DNA of 48,403 nucleotides from Acinetobacter terrestris (GTDB lineage: Bacteria > Pseudomonadota > Gammaproteobacteria > Pseudomonadales > Moraxellaceae): positions 1 through 48,403 of the forward strand of contig NZ_SJNZ01000030.1 in the NCBI RefSeq assembly GCF_004331155.1, in the 5' to 3' direction. The position numbers and the translations under genes were made by a program. How positions within the stretch are numbered: position 1 is the first letter of the stretch; each line of letters begins with the position of its first letter. The notes beneath the pieces are model-generated. The model was not told the origin of the DNA and did no database searches. It saw nothing but the letters and a program-made list of their open reading frames with translations. This document shows positions 24,859-32,884 of this stretch, in pieces.

Positions 24859-25931
24859 TGGCTAACGGAAGCAGTAAGACTACCAGAGAAGTGCAAAGCA
24901 CTTTGCTTGCTCATGGTGAGCAGCTACTTAACGGATCTAAAGTTAAGCGTGTTAATCAGACCCAAAGTTTAGATACTTTTTTAAATGATCTGTCTAAGCC
25001 TAAAAATGGATCTGGCCATTCAGCTAAATCAGCCCCTAAATCATCTCCAAATAGCGTTAAGGCAACTTTAAATAGAATCAGTAAAAAGACCCCTGAAGTA
25101 ATGGTCAAGGTTACTGGTGGAGGTAATTCTATGGGGAAGGTGAAAGCCCACATGGGATATATCACACGGAATGGGCAATTAGAGGGAATTGATCAGGACG
25201 GAAATAAAGTTAATGGTAAGGATGATATAGAAGATACTGCTGAAGATTGGCAAATGTCAGGTACACCTATTTCTGATGAAGAATCTAAATATAAGCAGGC
25301 TTTTAATATTGTGTTATCTATGCCGAAAGGTACGGATGAAAAAGGCGTTTATGATGCTGCAAAAGAATTTGCAGAGGAACATTTTAAAGACCATAAATAT
25401 ATGATGGTGCAGCATACCTTTACCAATGACCCTTCAAAAGATCCAAGTGAAAACCCGCATGTGCATGTTGTTGTTAAAGCTGTTTCTGAAAAAGGTGATC
25501 GGTTAAATATCAGGAAGGCTGATCTTCAGGAATGGCGAGAAAGTTTTGCTGAAAAATTAAGATCCAGAGGGATTGAAGCGAATGCGACAAAACGTATAGC
25601 TAGGCTTCAAAAAAATAGAAGTGATAAGCAGTCAGTTAAACAAATGAAAGAGCAGGGCAAATCGTTTAAGCGATATGGTAAAAATAAGGCAAGTCCAGAA
25701 CGTGTCCAGAAAGCTAAACAGCAAGAAAAAGAAGCATTGACGCATTACAAGGAAATTACTAAAGCTCTATCACAGTCACCAGATCCGCAAGATAGAAAAC
25801 TAGCAGTTGATCTAGTGGACTATTTACGGAAACAGGTAGAAGTGAAAAAACCAACGCCACAGCCACAGATTCAACCTAATAAGCTAGATCTTCAACACGG
25901 AAAGAACAAGGGGAAAGAGCAAGACCGTTAA
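24858..25931 (+). CDS. mobA: MOBP-type relaxase
   Basis: Cuts and covalently holds the transferred strand at oriT. The predicted catalytic tyrosine is Y101 in AHMGYITRNG. The metal-binding histidines are in MMVQHTF (about 186) and NPHVHVVVK (about 201 and 203). The ATG at 24858 follows AGAGGTGG and overlaps the mobC stop; a GTG nine bases upstream is possible but less likely. At 357 residues it is only the relaxase domain plus a basic tail. An LPD7-like protein, usually the C-terminal part of larger relaxases, is encoded separately at 46.4 kb. An iteron copy lies inside the gene at 25584-25599. Confidence 0.9.
   Translation: MANGSSKTTREVQSTLLAHGEQLLNGSKVKRVNQTQSLDTFLNDLSKPKNGSGHSAKSAPKSSPNSVKATLNRISKKTPEVMVKVTGGGNSMGKVKAHMGYITRNGQLEGIDQDGNKVNGKDDIEDTAEDWQMSGTPISDEESKYKQAFNIVLSMPKGTDEKGVYDAAKEFAEEHFKDHKYMMVQHTFTNDPSKDPSENPHVHVVVKAVSEKGDRLNIRKADLQEWRESFAEKLRSRGIEANATKRIARLQKNRSDKQSVKQMKEQGKSFKRYGKNKASPERVQKAKQQEKEALTHYKEITKALSQSPDPQDRKLAVDLVDYLRKQVEVKKPTPQPQIQPNKLDLQHGKNKGKEQDR
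25584..25599 (-). repeat. Iteron core inside the relaxase gene
   Basis: The minus strand reads CTATACGTTTTGTCGC, identical to 16 of the 18 bases of the origin iteron, 8 kb away and in reverse orientation. It encodes part of NATKRIARL. Confidence 0.85.
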
Positions 25932-25976
25932 TAATATAAGGGAAGGATAAGGCGCAATACTGTGCTTTAGTGCCCT

Positions 25977-26912
25977 TTAAAAATCCTTAATTTTCTGAGC
26001 GGGCATACCTAATTTAAACATCCTATTAAGCTCAAAAATTGCATATTTTAAATCTTTTTCAGGTATATGCTTAACATCAAAATATTCAATTTGGCCAAAT
26101 CTCGCTTTATATAATGCAATTCGTTCTATTCTGTGTCGTTGCATCTGCACTGTTGACGACATAATTCGATCCATTAAATAGAATAAGTAATACGATGTGA
26201 TCTGCATACTGTCTTTAATCATAAAACCATGATTTTTTGTACTTTTATAGTCATATAGTGTTTCATCAATACAAATATCTGCATCTATCCCCCCTAGTGC
26301 AACACGGATATTTGCAGAATATCTGGGATTGTATGTGATCAGACTATCAGGCTTAATAAGACCATTCTTAATGAATACATTATCAAAATTTTTGACTAGG
26401 GAAGATATATCTTCGTAAACCACGTTCTCCGTTGGTTTTAGTATGTCTTTCTTTGTTGCTACTGGTAGAAATCCAGATCGCCATAGATTTTCTAATTTAG
26501 CCAAAAGAATAATTCCACCAATAAATTCTTCATTTAGTTCTAAATCGTTTGATTTATTAGCTAGTAGAAAATCTATGTGATTTTGAATTTTTTTATACAA
26601 TACCAAAATGCTTTTATTTTTAGTTTCCTCTAGAAAGCTGATAATTTTAGGTTGCTCAAATTCCTTAGCACTCAATTCAGTATTCGTGTAGTACGCACAA
26701 ATTATTTTAGATAAGTAGTCAAATGCTGTACCAACCAAGCCTGAATCATAACTACTCGTTAATTTATGTTCACTCATAACTTCATAATTAGTAAAAGGAG
26801 GAATACCACTGTAAGTTTTGAAATCTTTTTTTTGGGGTGCGACACTTTTTATAATTTCTTTTACTTCCTTGCACTTAGGATCTGAAGATTTCAGTATCGA
26901 CATTAAAGACAT
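25977..26912 (-). CDS. Lone PD-(D/E)XK (RecB-like) nuclease
   Basis: A 311-residue protein with a helical N-terminal two thirds and a nuclease core in the last third: GGIDADICI (acidic residues near 210-212), then LYDYKSTK with Asp221 and Lys223 as the D-x-K motif, then QITSYY (Gln237 and Tyr241), the extra motif of RecB/Cas4-like nucleases. No helicase, Cas or methylase gene is next to it. It converges with the relaxase gene. Possible roles are phage defence or DNA processing after transfer; neither is shown by the sequence. Confidence 0.75.
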   Translation of the reverse strand: MSLMSILKSSDPKCKEVKEIIKSVAPQKKDFKTYSGIPPFTNYEVMSEHKLTSSYDSGLVGTAFDYLSKIICAYYTNTELSAKEFEQPKIISFLEETKNKSILVLYKKIQNHIDFLLANKSNDLELNEEFIGGIILLAKLENLWRSGFLPVATKKDILKPTENVVYEDISSLVKNFDNVFIKNGLIKPDSLITYNPRYSANIRVALGGIDADICIDETLYDYKSTKNHGFMIKDSMQITSYYLFYLMDRIMSSTVQMQRHRIERIALYKARFGQIEYFDVKHIPEKDLKYAIFELNRMFKLGMPAQKIKDF

Positions 26913-26983
26913 ATTTTATACTCTTTATCCATATAGTTACTATTCAAACAATTTTAAAGATACTAAAGACTAGATTGAAAAAT

Positions 26984-27373
26984 CTAAGTTTTTATTCTTT
27001 CTAATGCAAATTGAATCTTTTCTTTGGGGCAGTACTGCTTTTGGGAAAATTTTTCCATTACAGCCGACCCAATAATTTTTTTATCTGCATTAAAGAAAAA
27101 TATCTCTAACTCATAAGGTACATTGACCATATTAAAACAGGTATAAATCGGCTTTTTCCACGTAAAAACTAAAGGCTTTAATAAAGGATTTTCTTTAAAA
27201 CCTATTTCTTGATCATGTTCCCTATATAGGTATAGAGCCGTTAATTTTTTTCCATTAAAGCTAAACGTCTTTACCTCTCCATCTTGATCAAAGTAAGGGT
27301 TATAAACCTGTTTAAAGGCCATAACAGACACTACTATTAAAAGAGCTATAAACGCTGCATATTTTAATTTCAA
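26984..27373 (-). CDS. Membrane-anchored DUF192-like protein
   Basis: A 129-residue protein with an N-terminal membrane anchor (YAAFIALLIVVSVMAF). The remainder follows the DUF192 layout: EIGFKENPLLKPLVF, CFNMVNVPYELEIFFFNADKKIIG and KYCPKEK-like end (QKQYCPKEKIQFALE). DUF192 proteins are small periplasmic or lipid-anchored proteins of unknown role. A KorB-like box at 27425-27438 lies about 50 bp upstream of the start, between this gene and umuC, which ties it to the plasmid backbone regulon. Confidence 0.7.
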   Translation of the reverse strand: MKLKYAAFIALLIVVSVMAFKQVYNPYFDQDGEVKTFSFNGKKLTALYLYREHDQEIGFKENPLLKPLVFTWKKPIYTCFNMVNVPYELEIFFFNADKKIIGSAVMEKFSQKQYCPKEKIQFALERIKT

Positions 27374-27424
27374 TTCCTGTTATTCCTTTTAGCCAGGTGG
27401 CAAGTCACATGCAAAAAAATTATC

Positions 27425-27438
27425 TTAGTCATGACTAA
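27425..27438. promoter_or_regulatory. Proposed KorB operator before the DUF192-like gene
   Basis: Perfect TTAGTCATGACTAA that ends at the first base of the umuC stop. It could control the DUF192-like gene. Confidence 0.65.
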
Positions 27439-28734
27439 TTATTTAACACTCATAAGTTGATCCCATTTAAAGTAATTGGGAGACAGCTTATTACGTGACA
27501 TATTCCAATTTCTATCAGGTAGCATACTGGCACCTAATCCTATTTTTCTCTTGCCAAATTTATTCTGTATATCATCGAGTGAATCCATAAGTTTATTACT
27601 TGATTCTATCTTGTTCATGTCCGTGAATAGGTCATAAATATGAGTAGCTTTAGGTTCAAGACAAGTGAGGATAACTCCACATTTTTTAAATCCAATATTC
27701 TTCTGGTATAGCTGATCAACTATTGAGGTAGCAATTTTAGAAAGTAATAAACTATTGTCTGATGGATCGGGTAAAGCGTAAGACAAAGATTTAGTATAAA
27801 AAGGCTCAGAATTATCAAATGGATTAGATTGAACAAAACTAATAATACAGCCACATAGTAAATTTTCACTTCTTAAACGGCTTACGGCATCTTGAACATA
27901 AAGCGTAATCGCTTCTTTAAGATCCTCACAGCTATAAACTTTCTGGCCAAAGGAACGGCTTGCTATTATTTGTTTTTTTGCTTTAGGACTTTGCTCAATT
28001 TCAATGCAAGAAATTCCCTGTAATTCTAATAATGTTCTGTGCATGACTACAGAGAATTGATCTCTAATCATTAAGGGGGAAGCACAGACAAAATCGAGAA
28101 CAGTATTAATGCTTAGGCTATTCAGCTTTTTAGTATGATTTCTACCAATACCCCATACTTCACTAACTTCTATAGACTGATATAAGCTCTCAATCGAACA
28201 ATAGTCCATTGAAACAAGGTTACATACACCTTTTAAATAACTATTCTTTTTAGCGATATGATTAGCCATTTTTGCTTCTGTTTTAGTCCGACCAATTCCA
28301 ATACAGGCCGGCAAACCTAGCCAACGTGTGAGCCGATCCAGAATTAAATGAGCATAAGCAGTTAGATCATAATTTGAAGCATAAGCAGTTAGATCTAAAA
28401 AGCATTCATCAATCGAATAAATTTCTTGTTCTTGAGGTGTAACAAATTCAGCTAGGACTTTTATAAATCTACGGGACATTTCCGCATATAGAGCATAATT
28501 ACTCGAAAGGACTGTAATGTTGTGCTGCTCTACAAGATCCTTGAGTTGAAAAAAAGGTACACCCATCTTTATGCCTAAGTCTTTAGCTTCTTGTGAACGA
28601 GCCACAGCACAACCGTCATTATTAGATAATACGATTACTGGCTTATTATTCAGGCTTGGATTAAAGATACGTTCACAACTTACATAACAGTTATTAATGT
28701 CTACCAAAGCAAAGATCTTATTTTGATTTTCCAT
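27439..28734 (-). CDS. umuC: Error-prone DNA polymerase subunit UmuC
   Basis: Y-family translesion polymerase used in the SOS response. The palm has FALVDINNCYVSCERIF with the first catalytic Asp at about residue 12, and YSIDECFLDL with the second acidic pair near 105. The thumb (GIGRTKTEAKMANHIAKKN) and the little-finger domain (ASRSFGQKVYSCEDLKEAI onward) follow. At 431 residues it is full length. It follows umuD by 24 bp in the same direction, so the two form one operon. Confidence 0.96.
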   Translation of the reverse strand: MENQNKIFALVDINNCYVSCERIFNPSLNNKPVIVLSNNDGCAVARSQEAKDLGIKMGVPFFQLKDLVEQHNITVLSSNYALYAEMSRRFIKVLAEFVTPQEQEIYSIDECFLDLTAYASNYDLTAYAHLILDRLTRWLGLPACIGIGRTKTEAKMANHIAKKNSYLKGVCNLVSMDYCSIESLYQSIEVSEVWGIGRNHTKKLNSLSINTVLDFVCASPLMIRDQFSVVMHRTLLELQGISCIEIEQSPKAKKQIIASRSFGQKVYSCEDLKEAITLYVQDAVSRLRSENLLCGCIISFVQSNPFDNSEPFYTKSLSYALPDPSDNSLLLSKIATSIVDQLYQKNIGFKKCGVILTCLEPKATHIYDLFTDMNKIESSNKLMDSLDDIQNKFGKRKIGLGASMLPDRNWNMSRNKLSPNYFKWDQLMSVK

Positions 28735-28758
28735 GTAGATTAGACCAATAGGATTAGA

Positions 28759-29340
28759 TTATTTATGTTTCCTAAATGGCTTAATGACAAAGGTCACTAC
28801 ACCCCATATTAATAATTCTTGGCAATCATTAAGGTGAATATCGTCATAATCTGGATTTTCAGCTTTAAGCCAACACTTATCCCCTTCAATCATTAACCGC
28901 TTAACGGTGAACTCATTGTCAATTAAGGCAATGACAATATCTTCATGTTTAGCTTCAAGACTACGATCTACTAAAAGCTCGTCATCAATTTCAATGCCTG
29001 CGTCACGCATGGAAAGAGAAGCTACTTTGACAACAAATGTGGCAGCTTCATTTTTAACAAGGTGCTCATTCATGTCTAAAGTTTTATCAATGTAATCTTG
29101 AGCGGGAGAAGGGAAACCAGCAGCTACTTTTTCTGAAGCTAAAGGAATACGCTTAAAGGTTGAAGGATTAATTAAGGTGATAGTAGCTACATCATTTAAG
29201 GTAGTCTTTTTATGATTCGCTAAAAACTTCTTAATTTCTACAATACGTGATACTGGTACACGCATAGTCTTAGTGGGTTCATTGTAAATGGTCTTTCTTC
29301 CTGCACCTTCCCTATAACCACCTTTTCTATTTTCATTCAT
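28759..29340 (-). CDS. umuD: UmuD with N-terminal extension
   Basis: Self-cleaving partner of UmuC. The catalytic dyad is Ser110 (ASLSMRDAG) and Lys147 (EFTVKRL), and the predicted cut is Ala74-Gly75 in VAAGFPSP. The first 70 residues form an extension that begins GGYREGAGRKTIYNEPTKTMRVP, absent from E. coli UmuD but known in Acinetobacter UmuDAb, which also represses SOS genes. A near-perfect SOS-type palindrome lies 10 bp before the start. The ribosome site AGGAG is between them. The protein may therefore regulate itself and chromosomal damage genes. Confidence 0.93.
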   Translation of the reverse strand: MNENRKGGYREGAGRKTIYNEPTKTMRVPVSRIVEIKKFLANHKKTTLNDVATITLINPSTFKRIPLASEKVAAGFPSPAQDYIDKTLDMNEHLVKNEAATFVVKVASLSMRDAGIEIDDELLVDRSLEAKHEDIVIALIDNEFTVKRLMIEGDKCWLKAENPDYDDIHLNDCQELLIWGVVTFVIKPFRKHK

Positions 29341-29349
29341 AAAAGCTCC

Positions 29350-29372
29350 TTTGATTTTGTGACAAAATCAAA
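29350..29372 (-). promoter_or_regulatory. Operator of umuDC
   Basis: Perfect palindrome with arms TTTGATTTTGT and ACAAAATCAAA around one base. Its outer TTGA/TCAA and inner GT-A-C agree with the UmuDAb/DdrR-type SOS operator that I remember from Acinetobacter. Confidence 0.75.
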
Positions 29373-29519
29373 TAGTAAACTTTAACCTAATTGAAATACA
29401 AGATATTAATGCAAAATTAATAACTACTTGGACACCTATTCTTATTTCATGTGGCTATTTTTTCATCTTTAATATTAAATAAGACTATACAAAATTATGG
29501 AACATGGATAATCATAAAA

Positions 29520-29546
29520 AAAGCCCATCTATGGTTAGGTGGGCTA
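29520..29546 (-). terminator. Terminator left of the pdif region
   Basis: The stem AGCCCAYCTA/TAGGTGGGCT with a four-base loop is followed on the minus strand by seven T. Confidence 0.8.
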
Positions 29547-29591
29547 AAAGAAGAAAAATATAGCATTGATTTCTAAAGATAATTAGAACTA

Positions 29592-29619
29592 ATTTCGCAT
29601 AACGTGTATTATGTTAATT
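29592..29619 (+). other. pdif: pdif site 1 (XerC-XerD order)
   Basis: XerC arm ATTTCGCATAA, spacer CGTGTA, XerD arm TTATGTTAATT. Confidence 0.88.
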
Positions 29620-30549
29620 TTAGGAAATCTTAAGTTTAGTCTTAACATCATTAACACATTCTTCAATTTCTTTAATTAGAGTGACAGTCAGTTGAATCTG
29701 TGAATAAAGTTGAATATAAGCATCTTTCACGTTTGCTATTTCTGTTATTTTATATGGCTCTTCTGCACTAACTAACAGACTGATTACACTTTCCATTTCT
29801 TTTCTATTAGCTATTGGAGCCAATACATGTTCTCTAGAATCTAAGTCATTAAAAACTGCTAAAAATTTTATAACTTTATCCATCAAATCTTTGTCAAAAC
29901 TCAAATAACCTAATTTCAAAAAATCTTCTAAATTTTGCTTCAACCTATCATGAATAGGATAAAAGACCTCAATGCTTGATTTATAAAAGCTATATTTTCT
30001 TAAAAAGCTTGGCTTATACATATCTCTAAAATCATTTAGTTTGAAGTCAAGCGTCATTACCTTTTCAACTTTTGTTGATGGGCTACGTTGATCTTGTGGA
30101 GTAACAAGACAGTAAGTTATAGAAATAAAATCCCTAAAGTTCTGAAAAAGGATCGGGGTAATATTTAAAAACCTTCTTATTTCTTCTTTCTTTTGATCTT
30201 CTTCAAATCGTATCTGATCCCTTTTTTGAGTAATCAATGAAACTCTATAAGCTAATGAGTTTAAGAAAAGTCCTGTAAGTAAAATTCCATTGAAAGCTAG
30301 AGCTATTACAAGAAAACGAGTAGTTTGATTAGCTGGAGTAATGTCACCATACCCTAGGGTTGTTATGGTGGTAAAACTAAAATACAAAGATGTTAAAAAA
30401 CTTGTTAACTCTACTTTATCTAAAGAACTAGACAATTCAAAGCACGGTAAATAGTAAATTAAAAAAGCTGCAAGAAAAGTACCTAAGAAATAAAAGATTG
30501 CAAAAACTAAAGGATTTAACCCACCTAAATATTGAAGTATTTTTTCCAT
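29620..30549 (-). CDS. Potassium channel-like membrane protein
   Basis: A 309-residue protein with a two-helix channel module: TM1 at about residues 13-34, pore loop with the selectivity motif TTLGYGD near 62-68, and TM2 at about 78-100. A long cytoplasmic helical domain follows (120-309) without an RCK/TrkA nucleotide-binding fold that I can see. The TLGYGD signature supports K+ selectivity. It is flanked by pdif sites at 29592 and 30638 and is thus a single-gene pdif module. Its benefit to the plasmid or host is unknown. Confidence 0.82.
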   Translation of the reverse strand: MEKILQYLGGLNPLVFAIFYFLGTFLAAFLIYYLPCFELSSSLDKVELTSFLTSLYFSFTTITTLGYGDITPANQTTRFLVIALAFNGILLTGLFLNSLAYRVSLITQKRDQIRFEEDQKKEEIRRFLNITPILFQNFRDFISITYCLVTPQDQRSPSTKVEKVMTLDFKLNDFRDMYKPSFLRKYSFYKSSIEVFYPIHDRLKQNLEDFLKLGYLSFDKDLMDKVIKFLAVFNDLDSREHVLAPIANRKEMESVISLLVSAEEPYKITEIANVKDAYIQLYSQIQLTVTLIKEIEECVNDVKTKLKIS

Positions 30550-30637
30550 TTAATCATAGTCATACGTAAGTTTTTCTATATAACTATCATAAAAAAATCA
30601 TTTATCCCAATGTTATTTTTTCGCTAGATAATTCGCC

Positions 30638-30665
30638 ATTTAACATAATGGCGATTATACGAAAT
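30638..30665 (-). other. pdif: pdif site 2 (XerD-XerC order)
   Basis: ATTTAACATAA, spacer TGGCGA, TTATACGAAAT; the reverse complement of the canonical order. Confidence 0.88.
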
Positions 30666-30742
30666 AAAAAAACCTAGGCACTGGCCTAGGTTTTAAATTT
30701 AAAAAAACAAATAAAAATCAGTGTAATAAACTCAATTTTAGC
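30666..30742. repeat. Gene-free pdif spacer, copy 1, with terminator
   Basis: This 77-bp stretch between pdif 2 and 3 starts with the terminator stem AACCTAGGC/GCCTAGGTT and continues with AAATTTAAAAAA and ATCAGTG-AATAAACTCA. It closely matches 35101-35176, which lies between pdif 7 and 8. Confidence 0.8.
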
Positions 30743-30770
30743 GTTTCGTATAAGGTGTATTATGTTAATT
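30743..30770 (+). other. pdif: pdif site 3 (XerC-XerD order)
   Basis: GTTTCGTATAA, spacer GGTGTA, TTATGTTAATT. Confidence 0.88.
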
Positions 30771-30788
30771 TTAGAAAGACTTACCTAA

Positions 30789-31916
30789 TTACTGTAACCC
30801 TGCAAGCACTAGTTTTGCTTGTGCATTCCCATTATCTGCTGCTTTTTTAAACCACTTTAAAGCTTGTGTACGATTTTTTGGTAAACCATTTCGACCATAT
30901 AGATAATTATTACCAATATTAAATTGGGCCATTGCATCACCATTATCTGCTGCTTTTAGATACCATTCGTTTGCCAAGATTGTATTTTTGCTTGTGCCTT
31001 TACCCGTTTCATACATTACTGCTAGGTTATATTGCGCATCTACATGCCCCTGTGCTGCAGACTTGCTATACCATTCAAACGCCTTAACATCACTTTGGGC
31101 GACACCTCGACCTTTGTCATACATTATTCCAAGACCATATTGCGCTGCCGCCATTCCCCTTTTTGCTTCAGACTTACTGAACCATTCAAACGCCTTAACA
31201 TCACTCTGGGCGACACCTCGACCATCGTAATACATCATGGCTAAGTCATATTGTGCTAGCGCATTCCCTTGTGCTGCAGACTTACTAAACCATTCAAATG
31301 CCTTAACATCACTTTGGGCGACACCTCGACCACTGTCATACAGTATTGCCAGATAATATTGCGCCATTACATACCCCTGTGCTGCAGACTTACTAAACCA
31401 TTCAAACGCCTTAACATCACTCTGGGCGACACCTCGACCATCGTAATACATCATTGCAAGACTATATTGCGCATTAACATTCCCCTGTACTGCAGATTTG
31501 CTGAACCATTCACATGCCTTAACATCATTCTGGGTAACACCTAGACCATCGTAATACATCGCTGCTAGGTTATTTTGTGCCTTAGCATTCCCCTGTACTG
31601 CAGATTTGCTGAACCATTCAAACGCCTTAACATCACTTTGGGCGACACCATCACCATTTAAATACATTCCTGCTAAACTGAATTGCGCATTAGCATTCCC
31701 TTGGGCCGCAGATTTGCTGAAGAATTCAAATGCCTTCTCATAACTCTGAGCGACACCTTGGCCCTTGTCATACATCTCTCCAAGGTTATATTGCACATCT
31801 GCATTCCCTTGGGCAGCAGCATCTAATAAATCATTAAAGTGAGAAGACTGAGCAAAAGAGACACTCGATACAATGCTGAAGAAAAATGGTAAAAACAGAC
31901 TTTTTTTAAAGTTCAT
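30789..31916 (-). CDS. Secreted Sel1-repeat protein
   Basis: A 375-residue protein with signal peptide MNFKKSLFLPFFFSIVSSVSFAQ followed by about nine Sel1-like repeats of 36 residues (YNLGEMYDKGQGVAQ-type and FEWFSKSAAQGN-type helices). Sel1 repeats form a solenoid that binds other proteins; in bacteria many take part in envelope stress, host interaction or contact inhibition. The central repeats are very similar at DNA level, which suggests recent internal duplication and possible variation in repeat number. Long open frames on the opposite strand come from the repeat composition and are not genes. Confidence 0.88.
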   Translation of the reverse strand: MNFKKSLFLPFFFSIVSSVSFAQSSHFNDLLDAAAQGNADVQYNLGEMYDKGQGVAQSYEKAFEFFSKSAAQGNANAQFSLAGMYLNGDGVAQSDVKAFEWFSKSAVQGNAKAQNNLAAMYYDGLGVTQNDVKACEWFSKSAVQGNVNAQYSLAMMYYDGRGVAQSDVKAFEWFSKSAAQGYVMAQYYLAILYDSGRGVAQSDVKAFEWFSKSAAQGNALAQYDLAMMYYDGRGVAQSDVKAFEWFSKSEAKRGMAAAQYGLGIMYDKGRGVAQSDVKAFEWYSKSAAQGHVDAQYNLAVMYETGKGTSKNTILANEWYLKAADNGDAMAQFNIGNNYLYGRNGLPKNRTQALKWFKKAADNGNAQAKLVLAGLQ

Positions 31917-32145
31917 AATTTAAGTTTGATTAGAATAAAACTCATTCTAATCAATATTTCTTTAAGTTAATCAAATTTATTCATCCAATAATTATAGGGT
32001 TGAAAAGGATATTTAATGATAGGTTTATACAACAAAGCCAATCTTATATAGAACTATCTTCAAGGTTGATCTAAGAGTTTTTATATTGTTTAAAAAATAT
32101 CTATCTTATATGCTCAAAATTTGAAGTTATACATACACTAAATAT

Positions 32146-32391
32146 ATGGAAGTTTTAATTGTTTTAACTGTTTTAATTATTACTGTAATTCTAATCAGTC
32201 TTCACGGGTGGGACGTAAGTAAAAAAATATATAAAAACTACTATGAAAGTTGGGAAACAGTATTCATGATTTGCTTATTGATCGTATATTTAATGCTACT
32301 TTTGTTTTGTTTGGCTTATATTGCCGATATCTTAGTCAAGTATTATTACTTCATAAAAATTAAAAATAATCCTCCTTGGCCGTTAGGTTAA
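32146..32391 (+). CDS. Small membrane protein of unknown function
   Basis: An 81-residue protein with two membrane segments, about residues 2-20 and 39-64, separated by a basic loop (WDVSKKIYKNYY). No family is recognised and no strong ribosome site is visible before the ATG. It lies in the same pdif interval as the Sel1-repeat gene, divergent from it. Confidence 0.5.
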   Translation: MEVLIVLTVLIITVILISLHGWDVSKKIYKNYYESWETVFMICLLIVYLMLLLFCLAYIADILVKYYYFIKIKNNPPWPLG

Positions 32392-32420
32392 GGCTCGATT
32401 CATGGGCCTTTTGATCATCT

Positions 32421-32448
32421 GCTTAACATAAAATCTCTTATTCGCAAT
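32421..32448 (-). other. pdif: pdif-like site 4 (XerD-XerC order, diverged)
   Basis: GCTTAACATAA, spacer AATCTC, TTATTCGCAAT. It belongs to a diverged subset with spacer AATCTC or CGTCTC, also present at 41811 and 45144. Confidence 0.65.
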
Positions 32449-32483
32449 TTTGAAAACTGAAATTTTCCACCATTTCACGCTCC

Positions 32484-32511
32484 ATTTAACATAATGGGTG
32501 TTATACGAAAT
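32484..32511 (-). other. pdif: pdif site 5 (XerD-XerC order)
   Basis: ATTTAACATAA, spacer TGGGTG, TTATACGAAAT. It lies 35 bp right of site 4, so the two are nearly in tandem. Confidence 0.88.
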
Positions 32512-32538
32512 TGATGGGTGTTCGTATAGATTCCTTGC

Positions 32539-32564
32539 ATATTGTATTCGATCGAATACAATAT
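32539..32564. promoter_or_regulatory. Operator palindrome of the toxin-antitoxin operon
   Basis: Perfect 26-bp palindrome with half-site ATATTGTATTCGA, 22 bp before the toxin start. Autoregulation by the antitoxin or complex is expected. Confidence 0.85.
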
Positions 32565-32586
32565 AGTGAGAAGAAAAGGAATCCTC

Positions 32587-32883
32587 ATGATTGAAATTAA
32601 ACGTCTGCCAGAATTTGATGAATGGTTGGATGGCATTAAAGACAATATGACCCGTATCCGCTTGAATCGTAGATTAGATAAGGTTCAACGTGGAAATTGG
32701 GGGGACATTAAGCCTCTCCAAGATGGCGTTTGGGAAATGAGAGAGTTCTTCGGTGCTGGATGGAGAATGTATTACATCCAACATGGTGACGTAGTGATTG
32801 TAATGCTTGGTGGAGGAGATAAATCGACTCAACAACAAGATATCGATCGTGCAGTCAAATTATCGAAAACATTGGAGGATTAA
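32587..32883 (+). CDS. RelE/ParE-superfamily toxin (HigB-like)
   Basis: A 98-residue basic protein. I choose the ATG at 32587, 6 bp after AGGAATCC, since the upstream frame would run through the operator. PEFDEWLDGIKDNMTRIRLNRRLDKVQRGNWGD-type helices, followed by GVWEMREFFGAGWRMYYIQ and VIVMLGGGDKSTQQQDI, are typical of the RelE-like killer proteins of the DUF891/HigB group, which cut mRNA at the ribosome. Toxin comes first and antitoxin second, the HigBA order. Flanked by pdif sites, it is a known type of pdif module. Confidence 0.9.
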   Translation: MIEIKRLPEFDEWLDGIKDNMTRIRLNRRLDKVQRGNWGDIKPLQDGVWEMREFFGAGWRMYYIQHGDVVIVMLGGGDKSTQQQDIDRAVKLSKTLED

Positions 32884-32884
32884 A

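Noticed and set aside
30988..31544. Open frames on the plus strand opposite the Sel1 gene
   Set aside because: They mirror the Sel1 repeat periodicity and have no ribosome sites or independent similarity.
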